Origin: Candidatus Saccharibacteria bacterium UBA1932
GTDB lineage: Bacteria > Patescibacteriota > Saccharimonadia > Saccharimonadales > Saccharimonadaceae
Reading direction: 5' to 3'
Assembly (NCBI GenBank): GCA_002337095.1
Contig: DDFI01000010.1
Location: forward strand, 1-27,283
DNA length: 27,283 nucleotides
Translations under genes and position numbers: made by a program
In this document: piece by piece, positions 1 through 6,858 of the stretch
How positions within the stretch are numbered: the stretch's first letter is position 1
Layout: each line of letters begins with the position of its first letter
The notes under the pieces: generated by a model
Told to the model about the DNA's origin: nothing
The model's database searches: none
The model's input: only the letters and a program-made list of their open reading frames with translations

Positions 1-568
1 TTTTGCTGAGGGTGACTGCGCCAGTCTGGCCGTTGACGCTGGTGACTGAGCCACCGCCGCCAGCGGCAGGTACGGCGTAGAAGCCTTTGGTGCCGGCGCC
101 GTTGGTACCGTAGTACATATTATTGCCAGGAGCGGCGCTGTCGCCAGCCAGGCTAAGCGATAGGCTGCCAGAAAGTGGGCCGCCGCCTGTCAGTGAGCCG
201 CTGGTTGCAACGTTAGTGCTGGCGTTTGCCTTGGCATTGAGCGCGGTTTGCGTGGCGGTCGAGATTGGCTTGGCGACATCGGCGGTGTTGTCGACGCTAC
301 CCAGGCCAACGGCGGTTTTGTCAACCGTCACTGCGCCGGTCTGGCCATTGACACTGGTAACGGCGCTGCCACCGCCAGCGACTGTATTGAGCTTGGTGAC
401 GACGGCTGGGGCAAGCTTGGCCTCAGTGATTGTGCCATCGGTGACTGCAGCGGTCGAGACGGCGCCTGGTTTGATAGTACCGTCGGTGTTATGGGCCTGG
501 ACCAGGAAATCGTTTAGAACCTGACCCCAAGTGCCTGCGTCGCCGCCTAGTTGTGGTAAACGTGCCAT
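1..568 (-). CDS. Phage tail-fibre-like repeat protein, N-terminal 189 codons (partial)
   Basis: An open frame runs from ATG at 568 leftward to the window edge with no stop, so the C-terminus lies outside. A GGAGG at 585-581 sits 12 nt before the ATG. The protein starts MARLPQLGGDAGTWGQVLND, followed by a hydrophilic A/T/V/G-rich stretch. The motif VTSVNGQTGAVT, preceded by a glycine run, occurs twice 105 residues apart, and between them lie KTAVGLGSVDNTADVAKPIS and LTGGGPLSGSLSLAG. These motifs are typical of long tail-fibre or stalk proteins of phages and of related bacterial surface proteins (family knowledge). No signal peptide is visible. It is divergent from the VIT gene across an AT-rich gap. 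Inference: part of a prophage, a tailocin-like particle or a surface adhesin. The missing C-terminus would decide, and the fold call rests on motif resemblance only. Confidence 0.75.
   Translation of the reverse strand, partial: MARLPQLGGDAGTWGQVLNDFLVQAHNTDGTIKPGAVSTAAVTDGTITEAKLAPAVVTKLNTVAGGGSAVTSVNGQTGAVTVDKTAVGLGSVDNTADVAKPISTATQTALNAKANASTNVATSGSLTGGGPLSGSLSLSLAGDSAAPGNNMYYGTNGAGTKGFYAVPAAGGGGSVTSVNGQTGAVTLSK
11..66 (-). repeat. Fibre repeat unit, copy 2
   Basis: About 55 bp that match 326-381 with a few substitutions, offset by exactly 315 bp (105 codons). It encodes the glycine run plus SVTSVNGQTGAVT. Confidence 0.75.
326..381 (-). repeat. Fibre repeat unit, copy 1
   Basis: First copy of the 105-residue-period repeat in the tail-fibre-like protein. 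Most differences from the copy at 11-66 leave the protein motif intact, which suggests selection on the protein and an old duplication. Confidence 0.75.
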
Positions 569-667
569 GGTGTTTCTTTTCCTCCGTTTGTTGGGAATAT
601 TTTTAAATACTATTCATATATAGTTAACCACAAACATATTTATAAACACAAGCCCTTTTGGCTATAT

Positions 668-696
668 TTGTCGTTCTGCTCGCTATCACGTATACT
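668..696 (+). promoter_or_regulatory. Promoter for the VIT gene, near-leaderless
   Basis: TTGTCG (668-673), a 17-nt spacer, then TATACT (691-696). The ATG at 707 begins 10 nt after the -10 box, so transcription would start only a few nt before the start codon. A TTG at 668 opens the same reading frame but would lie upstream of the transcript. Confidence 0.5.
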
Positions 697-706
697 GAGG
701 GTCAGT

Positions 707-1426
707 ATGGCAGAATTTGATAATACAAAATACGACCTTCCGTCGGACCAGGCGGATAGTGGCAAACTAAATAAATTGCGTGCGGCGGTGCTCGGTGCCA
801 ATGACGGCATAGTGAGTGTCTCGAGTGTAGTAATGGGGGTGGCTGGTGCAACCAGTGATTCGCGTGCGATTACCGTTGCTGGCATGGCTGCACTGATCGC
901 TGGTGCGCTTAGTATGGCGGTGGGCGAGTATGTGTCGGTCAGTAGCCAGTCGGATGCCGAAAAAGCCTATATCGACGAGGAAAAAAAGGATTTGGTCGAG
1001 AATCCCGAATACGAGCTGGACGAGCTGGCGCGCGAATACATGAAGCATGGGGTGAGCACTAAGTTGGCGCATCAGGTGGCGGTAGAGCTCACCGAACGGG
1101 ATGCGCTGCGCGCGCACTTGCGTATGCATTTTAACCTTGACCCTGACGAAATCAATGATCCATGGCATGCGGCGATGGCGTCATTTGTGGCATTTACTCT
1201 TGGTGGTCTGGTGCCATTTATAGCAATCGTTGCGTCGCCGCACCATCTGCGTATCCCAATGACTGCCGCAGCAGTGTTGGTGACGCTCTTTGCGGTCGGC
1301 TATCTGAGCGCAGTAGCCGGCGGTGCGGGCAAAACGCGGGCTATTTTGCGCGTCATGCTGGGCGGTATGGCGGCGATGGCCATCACCTATGGTGTCGGTG
1401 TGGCGTTCGGTGCATCGGTAGCCTAA
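707..1426 (+). CDS. VIT1/CCC1 family iron/manganese transporter
   Basis: 239 aa. The family moves Fe2+ or Mn2+ across a membrane, usually out of the cytoplasm. The family motif ANDGIVS is at residues 31-37 and GEYVSVSSQ at 73-81. An acidic and Met-containing cytoplasmic helical region (about 84-150, with ELDELAREYMKHG) matches the metal-binding domain of plant VIT1. Five hydrophobic segments are visible at about 29-50, 55-78, 157-177, 183-205 and 213-236. I place the start at the ATG at 707 rather than the in-frame TTG at 668, because the family N-terminus fits and the -10 box lies at 691-696. The GH5 gene begins at the very next base after the stop, so the two are probably co-transcribed. 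Metal specificity cannot be read from the sequence. Confidence 0.88.
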   Translation: MAEFDNTKYDLPSDQADSGKLNKLRAAVLGANDGIVSVSSVVMGVAGATSDSRAITVAGMAALIAGALSMAVGEYVSVSSQSDAEKAYIDEEKKDLVENPEYELDELAREYMKHGVSTKLAHQVAVELTERDALRAHLRMHFNLDPDEINDPWHAAMASFVAFTLGGLVPFIAIVASPHHLRIPMTAAAVLVTLFAVGYLSAVAGGAGKTRAILRVMLGGMAAMAITYGVGVAFGASVA

Positions 1427-2422
1427 GTGGCGGCACTTCGCGGGGTGAATCTAGGCGGTTGGCTAGTGGTGGAGCGCTGGCTGACGCCGTGGCTGTTTGA
1501 GGGCACTGACGCCGTGGACCACTATACATTGATGCAGGCGCCCGATGGCCCGGCGCGTCTGGCGCGTCATATTGCCGAATATATCACCGAGGCGGATTTT
1601 GTGTGGCTGCGCGATCATCATATCGAGGTGGTGCGCATCCCGGTTGGCTACTGGATTTTTGATGGCGACGACCCCTATCAGCCGTGTATCGAGGCGCTGG
1701 ATTGGGCAGTCGAGATGGGGCACAAGTACGGCATCAAGGTATTAATCTGTCTACACGGCGCGCCTGGATCACAGAATGGTCGCGACCACAGTGGTCGTAT
1801 CGGTCCGGCACAGTGGTATCGTCGGCGCGACTATCACCAGCAGACCATAGCGGTGCTCGAGCGTCTGGCGGCGCGCTACGCCGATCGCCCAAGCGCATGG
1901 GGATTGGAGCTGCTCAACGAGCCACGAGCCGGATTCTGGCAATTCAAGCTGAAACGATTCAGTCGTCAGGCCTACCAGCGTGTTTCGCGTGTAGCTCGGC
2001 CTGATATGTTGGTGGTGTTTCACGATGCATTTACGCCGCGACTGATGTCGAATCTGTTGTGGCCGCATCGTCACAATCCCGTCGCCATCGACGTACACTG
2101 GTATCATTTTTGTTGGCCGTTGTTTCGGGTGGTCCTGATCGCCTGGTACGAGCGCATTGCCATGCCGATGCATCACCGCTTGCACCGCTGGCTGTCGCGG
2201 GCTCAGCCGGTGATCGTGGGCGAGTGGAGCGGCATGCTATCTGAGTATCAGCTGCGCAAATTTGCCGAAGCCGAACATGCCGCGTTGGTTGACCGCCACA
2301 TTGCGCTGCAGCTGGCCGCCTACGACAATACGCTGGCGTGGTTTTATTGGAATTATCGCGCCGCCGCCCCAGGGGTGTGGGATTTTCGCTCGATGGTGGA
2401 TGCCGGGCGCATTATGCTGTAG
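1427..2422 (+). CDS. Glycoside hydrolase family 5, exo-beta-1,3-glucanase-like
   Basis: 331 aa with a GTG start directly abutting the TAA of the VIT gene. The N-terminus RGVNLGGWLVVERW (5-18) is a hallmark of GH5 glucan beta-glucosidases. HGAPGSQNG (110-118) is the conserved substrate-binding loop. NEP at 164-166 gives the acid/base Glu165, HWYH is at 224-227, and VGEWSG gives the nucleophile Glu266. The protein would hydrolyse beta-1,3- or related glucans by a retaining mechanism. No signal peptide is visible, which is odd for an enzyme acting on polysaccharide. It may act in the cytoplasm on oligosaccharides or leave by a non-classical route. Pairing with a metal transporter gives no clear functional link. 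No strong Shine-Dalgarno is visible, so translation may be coupled to the upstream gene. Confidence 0.87.
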   Translation: MAALRGVNLGGWLVVERWLTPWLFEGTDAVDHYTLMQAPDGPARLARHIAEYITEADFVWLRDHHIEVVRIPVGYWIFDGDDPYQPCIEALDWAVEMGHKYGIKVLICLHGAPGSQNGRDHSGRIGPAQWYRRRDYHQQTIAVLERLAARYADRPSAWGLELLNEPRAGFWQFKLKRFSRQAYQRVSRVARPDMLVVFHDAFTPRLMSNLLWPHRHNPVAIDVHWYHFCWPLFRVVLIAWYERIAMPMHHRLHRWLSRAQPVIVGEWSGMLSEYQLRKFAEAEHAALVDRHIALQLAAYDNTLAWFYWNYRAAAPGVWDFRSMVDAGRIML

Positions 2423-2622
2423 GCGTATTGTAGTCGAAATCACGTAATCAACCATCAAACTCCCAGCCATTGGTCAGTTAGCATTTTATTTCATCTGTTA
2501 AGGGATTATCCTTTTTCAGATATGATATGTGGGCTGAATGAGATTTTGAATAAATAAGACATGACGAGGCCCCCGGGCGTACCGGGGGCCGTGGAGCTAT
2601 GCCTCGCAAGGGGCGCAGCTCC
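2423..2622. other. Intergenic region between convergent genes
   Basis: No ORF is credible here. On the plus strand a weak AAGG/CCTT hairpin followed by five T (2500-2516) could end the VIT-GH5 transcript. A GC-rich perfect hairpin at 2568-2590 is listed separately. Confidence 0.4.
2568..2590 (-). terminator. Perfect 9-bp GC hairpin downstream of the small secreted-protein gene
   Basis: GGCCCCCGG (2568-2576), a 5-nt loop, CCGGGGGCC (2582-2590). It lies about 33 nt past the stop of the minus-strand gene. Neither strand has an immediate T run, so it is an atypical terminator or another structured element. CGAGGC/GCCTCG arms just outside could form an alternative pairing. Confidence 0.35.
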
Positions 2623-3011
2623 TTACCGCCTTGGAGAGAAGAGCCAGACGTCGGTGGTGCTGTCATTGATGTAGGTCTGGTTGGCGATCTCTACGATGTA
2701 GCCACTCCAGAACTTCCACCAGCTCTCTTGGCACCTGATAGTGGCACCGACAGTCATCATGCGGGCGTTGGTTGTCGTGGAAACTTGCTCCACGACGAAT
2801 TTTTTCCGCTGACCCAACCATCCTGCCTATCGCGGCTTGGGGTGATGGTGCCCATTACCGCACTGACGTCATAGCGACTGTCGCCACACAAGTATTTACT
2901 TGCATGCACGGTAATATCGTGTGATCCATTCGCGCTCGCGCTGTTCGCGCTGGCTCCCGCTGTGAGTGCTAGCGCTACACAGGGTATTGCCATGATTCGT
3001 GAGACACGCAT
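2623..3011 (-). pseudogene. Small secreted protein split by a -1 frameshift at A6
   Basis: The ATG at 3011 follows GAGGAG with correct spacing. The first frame gives a signal peptide (MRVSRIMAIPCVALALTAGA, cut near ASA-N) and continues to ...DRQDGWVSGKN, stopping at 2757 after 84 aa. The second frame, offset by -1, carries KKFVVEQVSTTTNARM through an aromatic segment (ESWWKFWSGYIVEIANQTY) to a stop at 2623-2625. The frames meet at GGA AAA AAT, a run of six A at 2805-2800. A -1 slip there joins them into a 129-aa protein whose mature part has one Cys on each side of the junction (YLCGDS and TIRCQ), consistent with one original disulfide-bonded domain. It could be a pseudogene, a homopolymer sequencing error or programmed frameshifting at A AAA AAT. 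No family recognised. Confidence 0.6.
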
Positions 3012-3128
3012 AGAATTCTCCTCAACAGAGACGAACGATAGGTGGATTCCTAACGCTTTATTAGCGTAACACCTATGTGGTATCATTGCAATTAGCAAGC
3101 TAAAGGTAATTGGGAGGGTATATAAGTC

Positions 3129-3344
3129 ATGAGCACACAGCAAACAAAGCACGTAAATCTTGGAAGAATAATTATTATCGCAACCGCGGTACTATCAGTT
3201 ATTAATACTGTGCTGCTTATCACAATTACGCTTGGGCTTCAGCGGCAGATTGACCAAGCAGTGGCGATCGATGCGGCCCATCATTACGAATATCTGCAAT
3301 TTAAATACACCTACGACCAGCAGCACAATAAACAGGGTCAATAG
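3129..3344 (+). CDS. Small single-pass membrane protein, function unknown
   Basis: 71 aa, start ATG at 3129 after GGGAGGG (3112-3118). Residues about 12-35 (GRIIIIATAVLSVINTVLLI) form one transmembrane helix, followed by a hydrophilic tail with several Tyr, His and Gln residues. It is divergent from the secreted-protein gene across 117 bp and ends 38 bp before pyk. No family recognised. The clear Shine-Dalgarno and hydrophobic segment make it likely to be real. Confidence 0.6.
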   Translation: MSTQQTKHVNLGRIIIIATAVLSVINTVLLITITLGLQRQIDQAVAIDAAHHYEYLQFKYTYDQQHNKQGQ

Positions 3345-3366
3345 CATTTTTATACCTCTGTCGCTG

Positions 3367-3375
3367 TGGTATAAT
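3367..3375 (+). promoter_or_regulatory. Extended -10 promoter of the glycolytic operon, leaderless
   Basis: TGGTATAAT ends 7 nt before the ATG at 3383. No good -35 is seen 17 nt upstream (only a T-rich stretch). The alternative ATG at 3374 overlaps the -10 box itself and would not be transcribed from this promoter. Confidence 0.6.
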
Positions 3376-3382
3376 GAGAAAA

Positions 3383-4813
3383 ATGGACACTACAATTTTT
3401 AAACGCACCAAGATTTTGGCGACGCTTGGCCCTGCCACGAACTCGCCAGAGGCAATCGAACAACTTATCGACAGCGGCGCCAACGGCATCCGCCTCAACT
3501 TTAGCCACGGCTCGCACGAGGAGCGGCTCGAGCAAATTCCGTGGATTCGCCAGGCCAGCGAAAATCTGCGCCGCCCGGTGGCAATCTTGCAGGACTTACA
3601 GGGGCCAAAAATCCGCCTCGGTGTCCTTAATGACAACCGCCAAGAAGTCAAAAAAGGCGACGAGCTGATCCTTGATCACGCTGCCGAGCACAACGGCCTG
3701 ACGTTGCCGGTACAGTACAATCTGGCCGAAAAAGTCCAGCCAGGCGAGCCCATCTATCTATTTGATGGCAAAATCCGCACCACAGTGCTCGCAAAAACCA
3801 GCGACACTGCGATCAAGGTGCGCGTTGAAAACGACGGTGTGCTGATGAGCAAAAAAGGCATCAATCTGCCCGACACCGACTTCGGCGGCGATATTCTGAC
3901 ACCAAAGGATCTAGAAGACATCGAATTTGGTGCCACGCTAGATATTGATTATGTCGCGCTGAGCTTTGTGCAAACCGACGAAGATATTAGCAGCCTGCGA
4001 CAGATTCTGCTGAGCCACGGCTCAACCGCAAAAATCATCGCAAAAGTCGAGACTAAATCTGCCATTCAGCCCGCCATGCTCGAGCGCATCGTGCGCGTCA
4101 GCGATGGCGTGATGGTAGCCCGCGGCGACCTAGCCGTCGAGGCTGGCGCCGAAGTAGTGCCGGTAGTACAGCGCCGTATTGTGTCGCTTTGTCGCAAATA
4201 CGGCAAGCTATCCATCGTCGCCACTCAGATGATGGCAAGCATGGTGGACGCCCCCGAGCCAACGCGCGCTGAGGTGAGTGACGTGGCCAATGCCGTCATC
4301 CAGGGCGCCGACGTGGTGATGCTGAGCGACGAGACCGCCAACGGTAATTATCCTATCGAAACCGTGCGATCCATGCGAAATACCATCCTCTATACGCAAG
4401 AAAACGCCATGGTCGACGTGCCTACCGAAGAGCTCATTCAGCCAGACGAACACCGTCGCAACGCGATTAGCCATGCTGCGGTAGGTGTTGCCGAGCAACT
4501 TAGCGCTAGTGCTATCATCGCCGAGACCAAATCTGGCGCCACGGCCGAAAATATCGCCGCTTGCCGCCCGCACCGCCGTATTGTTGCGGTCACCAGCGAG
4601 CCACGTGTCGCCCAGCAATTGGCGCTGACCTACGGCACGCGCAGCTTTATTCGACCAGACGGCGAGAATGCCGGCCTCAAGCTCGCCCGCGAGCTGTATG
4701 ATAGCCAGTATTTTAACACCGATGCAAAGCCTATTAACGTAGTGATTGTCAGCGGCAAACAACCCGGCGTCACGGGCGGTACTGACACCATCCGTGTCCG
4801 TGTGATAGAATAA
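3383..4813 (+). CDS. pyk: Pyruvate kinase
   Basis: 476 aa from the ATG at 3383 (an in-frame ATG at 3374 lies inside the -10 box). It converts PEP and ADP to pyruvate and ATP, the last step of glycolysis. Visible signatures: TKILATLGPAT at the N-terminus; GIRLNFSHG with the substrate Arg and Asn; LQDLQGPKIR leading into the B domain; IIAKVETKSAI with the catalytic Lys; MVARGDLAVE; and ATQMMASMVDAPEPTRAEVSDVANAV. The C-terminal regulatory domain is present and length is normal for the family. It is the first gene of a tight block, with pgk starting about 25 nt after its stop. Any allosteric control cannot be judged from motifs alone. Confidence 0.97.
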   Translation: MDTTIFKRTKILATLGPATNSPEAIEQLIDSGANGIRLNFSHGSHEERLEQIPWIRQASENLRRPVAILQDLQGPKIRLGVLNDNRQEVKKGDELILDHAAEHNGLTLPVQYNLAEKVQPGEPIYLFDGKIRTTVLAKTSDTAIKVRVENDGVLMSKKGINLPDTDFGGDILTPKDLEDIEFGATLDIDYVALSFVQTDEDISSLRQILLSHGSTAKIIAKVETKSAIQPAMLERIVRVSDGVMVARGDLAVEAGAEVVPVVQRRIVSLCRKYGKLSIVATQMMASMVDAPEPTRAEVSDVANAVIQGADVVMLSDETANGNYPIETVRSMRNTILYTQENAMVDVPTEELIQPDEHRRNAISHAAVGVAEQLSASAIIAETKSGATAENIAACRPHRRIVAVTSEPRVAQQLALTYGTRSFIRPDGENAGLKLARELYDSQYFNTDAKPINVVIVSGKQPGVTGGTDTIRVRVIE

Positions 4814-4835
4814 GCTAAAGCAATAAACAACTCGG

Positions 4836-6077
4836 GTGGGCATGGCGAGAACAACATTCACGATTACGAGCGTTCCATTGCGCGGCAAAACCGTGCTGGT
4901 GCGCGCTGACCTAAATGAGCTGGTTCAACACAGCGTGATTGTTGGCGACTATCGATTGCGCCAGCTGCTGCCAACGCTTGAGCTGCTACGCGAGCGGCAA
5001 TGTCGCATCGTGATTATTGGCCACCGCGGGCGGCCGCGCGGCCCTAGTCAGACGCTGAGCCTGCAGCCTATCGCGGCGCACTTGGCTCAGCTGATGGGGC
5101 AGCCGGTGCAGTTTGTCGATGCCGTCGTCGGGCCCCGGGTGGCGCACGCTGTCAAGCAACTGCGGCCGGGCCAGATGCTCATGTGTGAAAACCTACGTTT
5201 TGATGCACGCGAATACCGCAACGATCCGGCGCTCGCCCGACAGTTAGTGCGTGATACACGGGCCAGCTACCTGGTGCTGGAATCTTTTGGAGTGTTGCAC
5301 CGGCACTATGCCTCGATCGATGCCATCAGCCAGTGTGTACCGGTGTTACCGGGCCTGCATGTGGCGCGCGAATACCGGCGCTTGCGTGCGCTTGCCGTGC
5401 ATTCGCCGCGGCCCAGCCTGGCAATCATTGGTGGGCGCGATACCGACACCAAGGCTGCGGCGATGATGGGATTGCTCGGTCATGTTGATCATATCTATGT
5501 TGGCGGCCACGTGGCGATCGAATGCATCGCCTATCATCGCTACCCGATCGGCCAGTCGCGGGTGACGCGGGCGGGGCAGGCCGCAATCGACCGGCTGTAT
5601 CAGTTGGCGGCCCGTCGCGTTGGGTTTCGTGATGTCGGCGACGTGATTCGTCTGCCGCGTGATCTGTTGGTGCAGCGTGGCAGCGAAGTGGTGGCGGTCG
5701 AGCTGCGGGCGGTTAAGCCCCGCGATCGTATCATCGACATCGGGCCGCAGGCAGCTGCCGAAATTTGCGACGAGCTCGCTACGGTCAAATATGTCGCCTG
5801 GAATGGGCCGGTAGGCGACGTAGCTACTACCGATGGCTTGCGCGCGAGTTTTGCAATTATGCAGGCAATGCAGTCGCGCAGCGATCTAGTGACGGCCGTC
5901 TTGGGTGGCGATACGGTGCGGTTTGTAGAATCGTTTTCGCCGCTTGATGCCTACGATATCGTATCGACTGGTGGTGCGGCCGCGCTCCAGTTGCTGGCCG
6001 GGCAACAGCTTCCCGGGCTGGATTCGCTGCTAGACGCCCCGCGTCGAGTAGTGTACACTAAGGACAAGAAAGCATAA
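4836..6077 (+). CDS. pgk: Phosphoglycerate kinase, divergent active site
   Basis: 413 aa from GTG 4836; ATG 4842 is an alternative and neither has a strong Shine-Dalgarno. It interconverts 1,3-bisphosphoglycerate + ADP and 3-phosphoglycerate + ATP. In GTG numbering the substrate side is kept: VRADLN (Asp25, Asn27), Arg40 in GDYRLR, GHRGRP (His63, Arg66), ENLRF (Arg121), LHR (Arg156). The nucleotide side is unusual: the family GGAKVxDK reads GGRDTDTK (199-206), so the first conserved Lys is Asp202 while Lys206 remains, and GGGD reads LGGD (356-359). WNGPVG (322-327) and STGG (377-380) are present. The position between pyk and tpiA supports a real glycolytic role. A second, more typical PGK elsewhere is possible. 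Confidence 0.93.
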   Translation: MGMARTTFTITSVPLRGKTVLVRADLNELVQHSVIVGDYRLRQLLPTLELLRERQCRIVIIGHRGRPRGPSQTLSLQPIAAHLAQLMGQPVQFVDAVVGPRVAHAVKQLRPGQMLMCENLRFDAREYRNDPALARQLVRDTRASYLVLESFGVLHRHYASIDAISQCVPVLPGLHVAREYRRLRALAVHSPRPSLAIIGGRDTDTKAAAMMGLLGHVDHIYVGGHVAIECIAYHRYPIGQSRVTRAGQAAIDRLYQLAARRVGFRDVGDVIRLPRDLLVQRGSEVVAVELRAVKPRDRIIDIGPQAAAEICDELATVKYVAWNGPVGDVATTDGLRASFAIMQAMQSRSDLVTAVLGGDTVRFVESFSPLDAYDIVSTGGAAALQLLAGQQLPGLDSLLDAPRRVVYTKDKKA

Positions 6078-6082
6078 GAATT

Positions 6083-6850
6083 ATGGCCAGAGATACCCAT
6101 CTGATTGTCGGCAACTGGAAAATGAACCTCACTATCCACGAGGCGAGTTTGCTTGTTCACAAGCTGGCCGACCTCATCGAATTGCACCGCGATGTCGAGG
6201 TGGTAATCGCGCCATCGGCACTGGCGCTGCAGCCATTGTCGCTACAGATCGACCATCGCAAGATCAAGCTGGCCGCACAGAATTTTTACTGGCGCGATGA
6301 CGGCGCCTATACCGGCGAGATCTCGGCGCATCAGCTGCGTGGCTTGGTTAAATACGCACTGGTTGGCCATTCCGAGCGCCGCAATATCTTTGGCGAGCAA
6401 GACAAGGACATCCGTAACAAAGTACAGGCCGCCCTGCGCAATCAGTTGCGCCCGATCCTTTGCGTCGGCGAAACGGCCGCCGAGCGCGCCAACGGCGAAA
6501 CCCACGATGTCATCCACGATCAAATTACCGGCGGCCTCGCTAATGTCACCGGGGCCGAGCTGCAGCAAGTCGTCGTGGCCTACGAGCCAATCTGGGCGAT
6601 CGGCAATGGCGACAACGTACCGCCCACCGATGTCGCGCATGTCGCCAGGGCGATTCGCAGCCAAGTCAGCCATCTGTTTGGCGCTCGCGCCGCTGCCGAC
6701 CTGCGTATTCTGTACGGCGGCAGTGTCACCACCGACAACGCCAGCGTTTACCTAGAGTTGCCAGATATCGATGGCTTGCTCATTGGCGGCGCTAGCCTCG
6801 ACGCCAGGATATTTAGCACTATTATTACTAACGCGCATCAGCAAACATAG
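6083..6850 (+). CDS. tpiA: Triosephosphate isomerase
   Basis: 255 aa, starting 5 nt after the pgk stop. It interconverts dihydroxyacetone phosphate and glyceraldehyde 3-phosphate. All catalytic signatures are present: GNWKMN (Asn11, Lys13), GHSERR (His96), AYEPIWAIG (Glu168), the phosphate-gripping loop after it, YGGSV (211-215) and GLLIGGASL (231-239). Length is standard. The tight spacing with pgk argues for one transcript and probably translational coupling. No anomalies seen. Confidence 0.97.
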   Translation: MARDTHLIVGNWKMNLTIHEASLLVHKLADLIELHRDVEVVIAPSALALQPLSLQIDHRKIKLAAQNFYWRDDGAYTGEISAHQLRGLVKYALVGHSERRNIFGEQDKDIRNKVQAALRNQLRPILCVGETAAERANGETHDVIHDQITGGLANVTGAELQQVVVAYEPIWAIGNGDNVPPTDVAHVARAIRSQVSHLFGARAAADLRILYGGSVTTDNASVYLELPDIDGLLIGGASLDARIFSTIITNAHQQT

Positions 6851-6858
6851 GGTAGGAC

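Noticed and set aside
123..524. Plus-strand open frames over 123-524
   Set aside because: They are antisense to the minus-strand fibre-repeat protein, whose motifs and ribosome-binding site are convincing.
4208..4888. 226-codon minus-strand frame across the end of pyk
   Set aside because: It mirrors the pyruvate kinase gene, has no family motif, and is explained by the GC-rich codon structure on the other strand.
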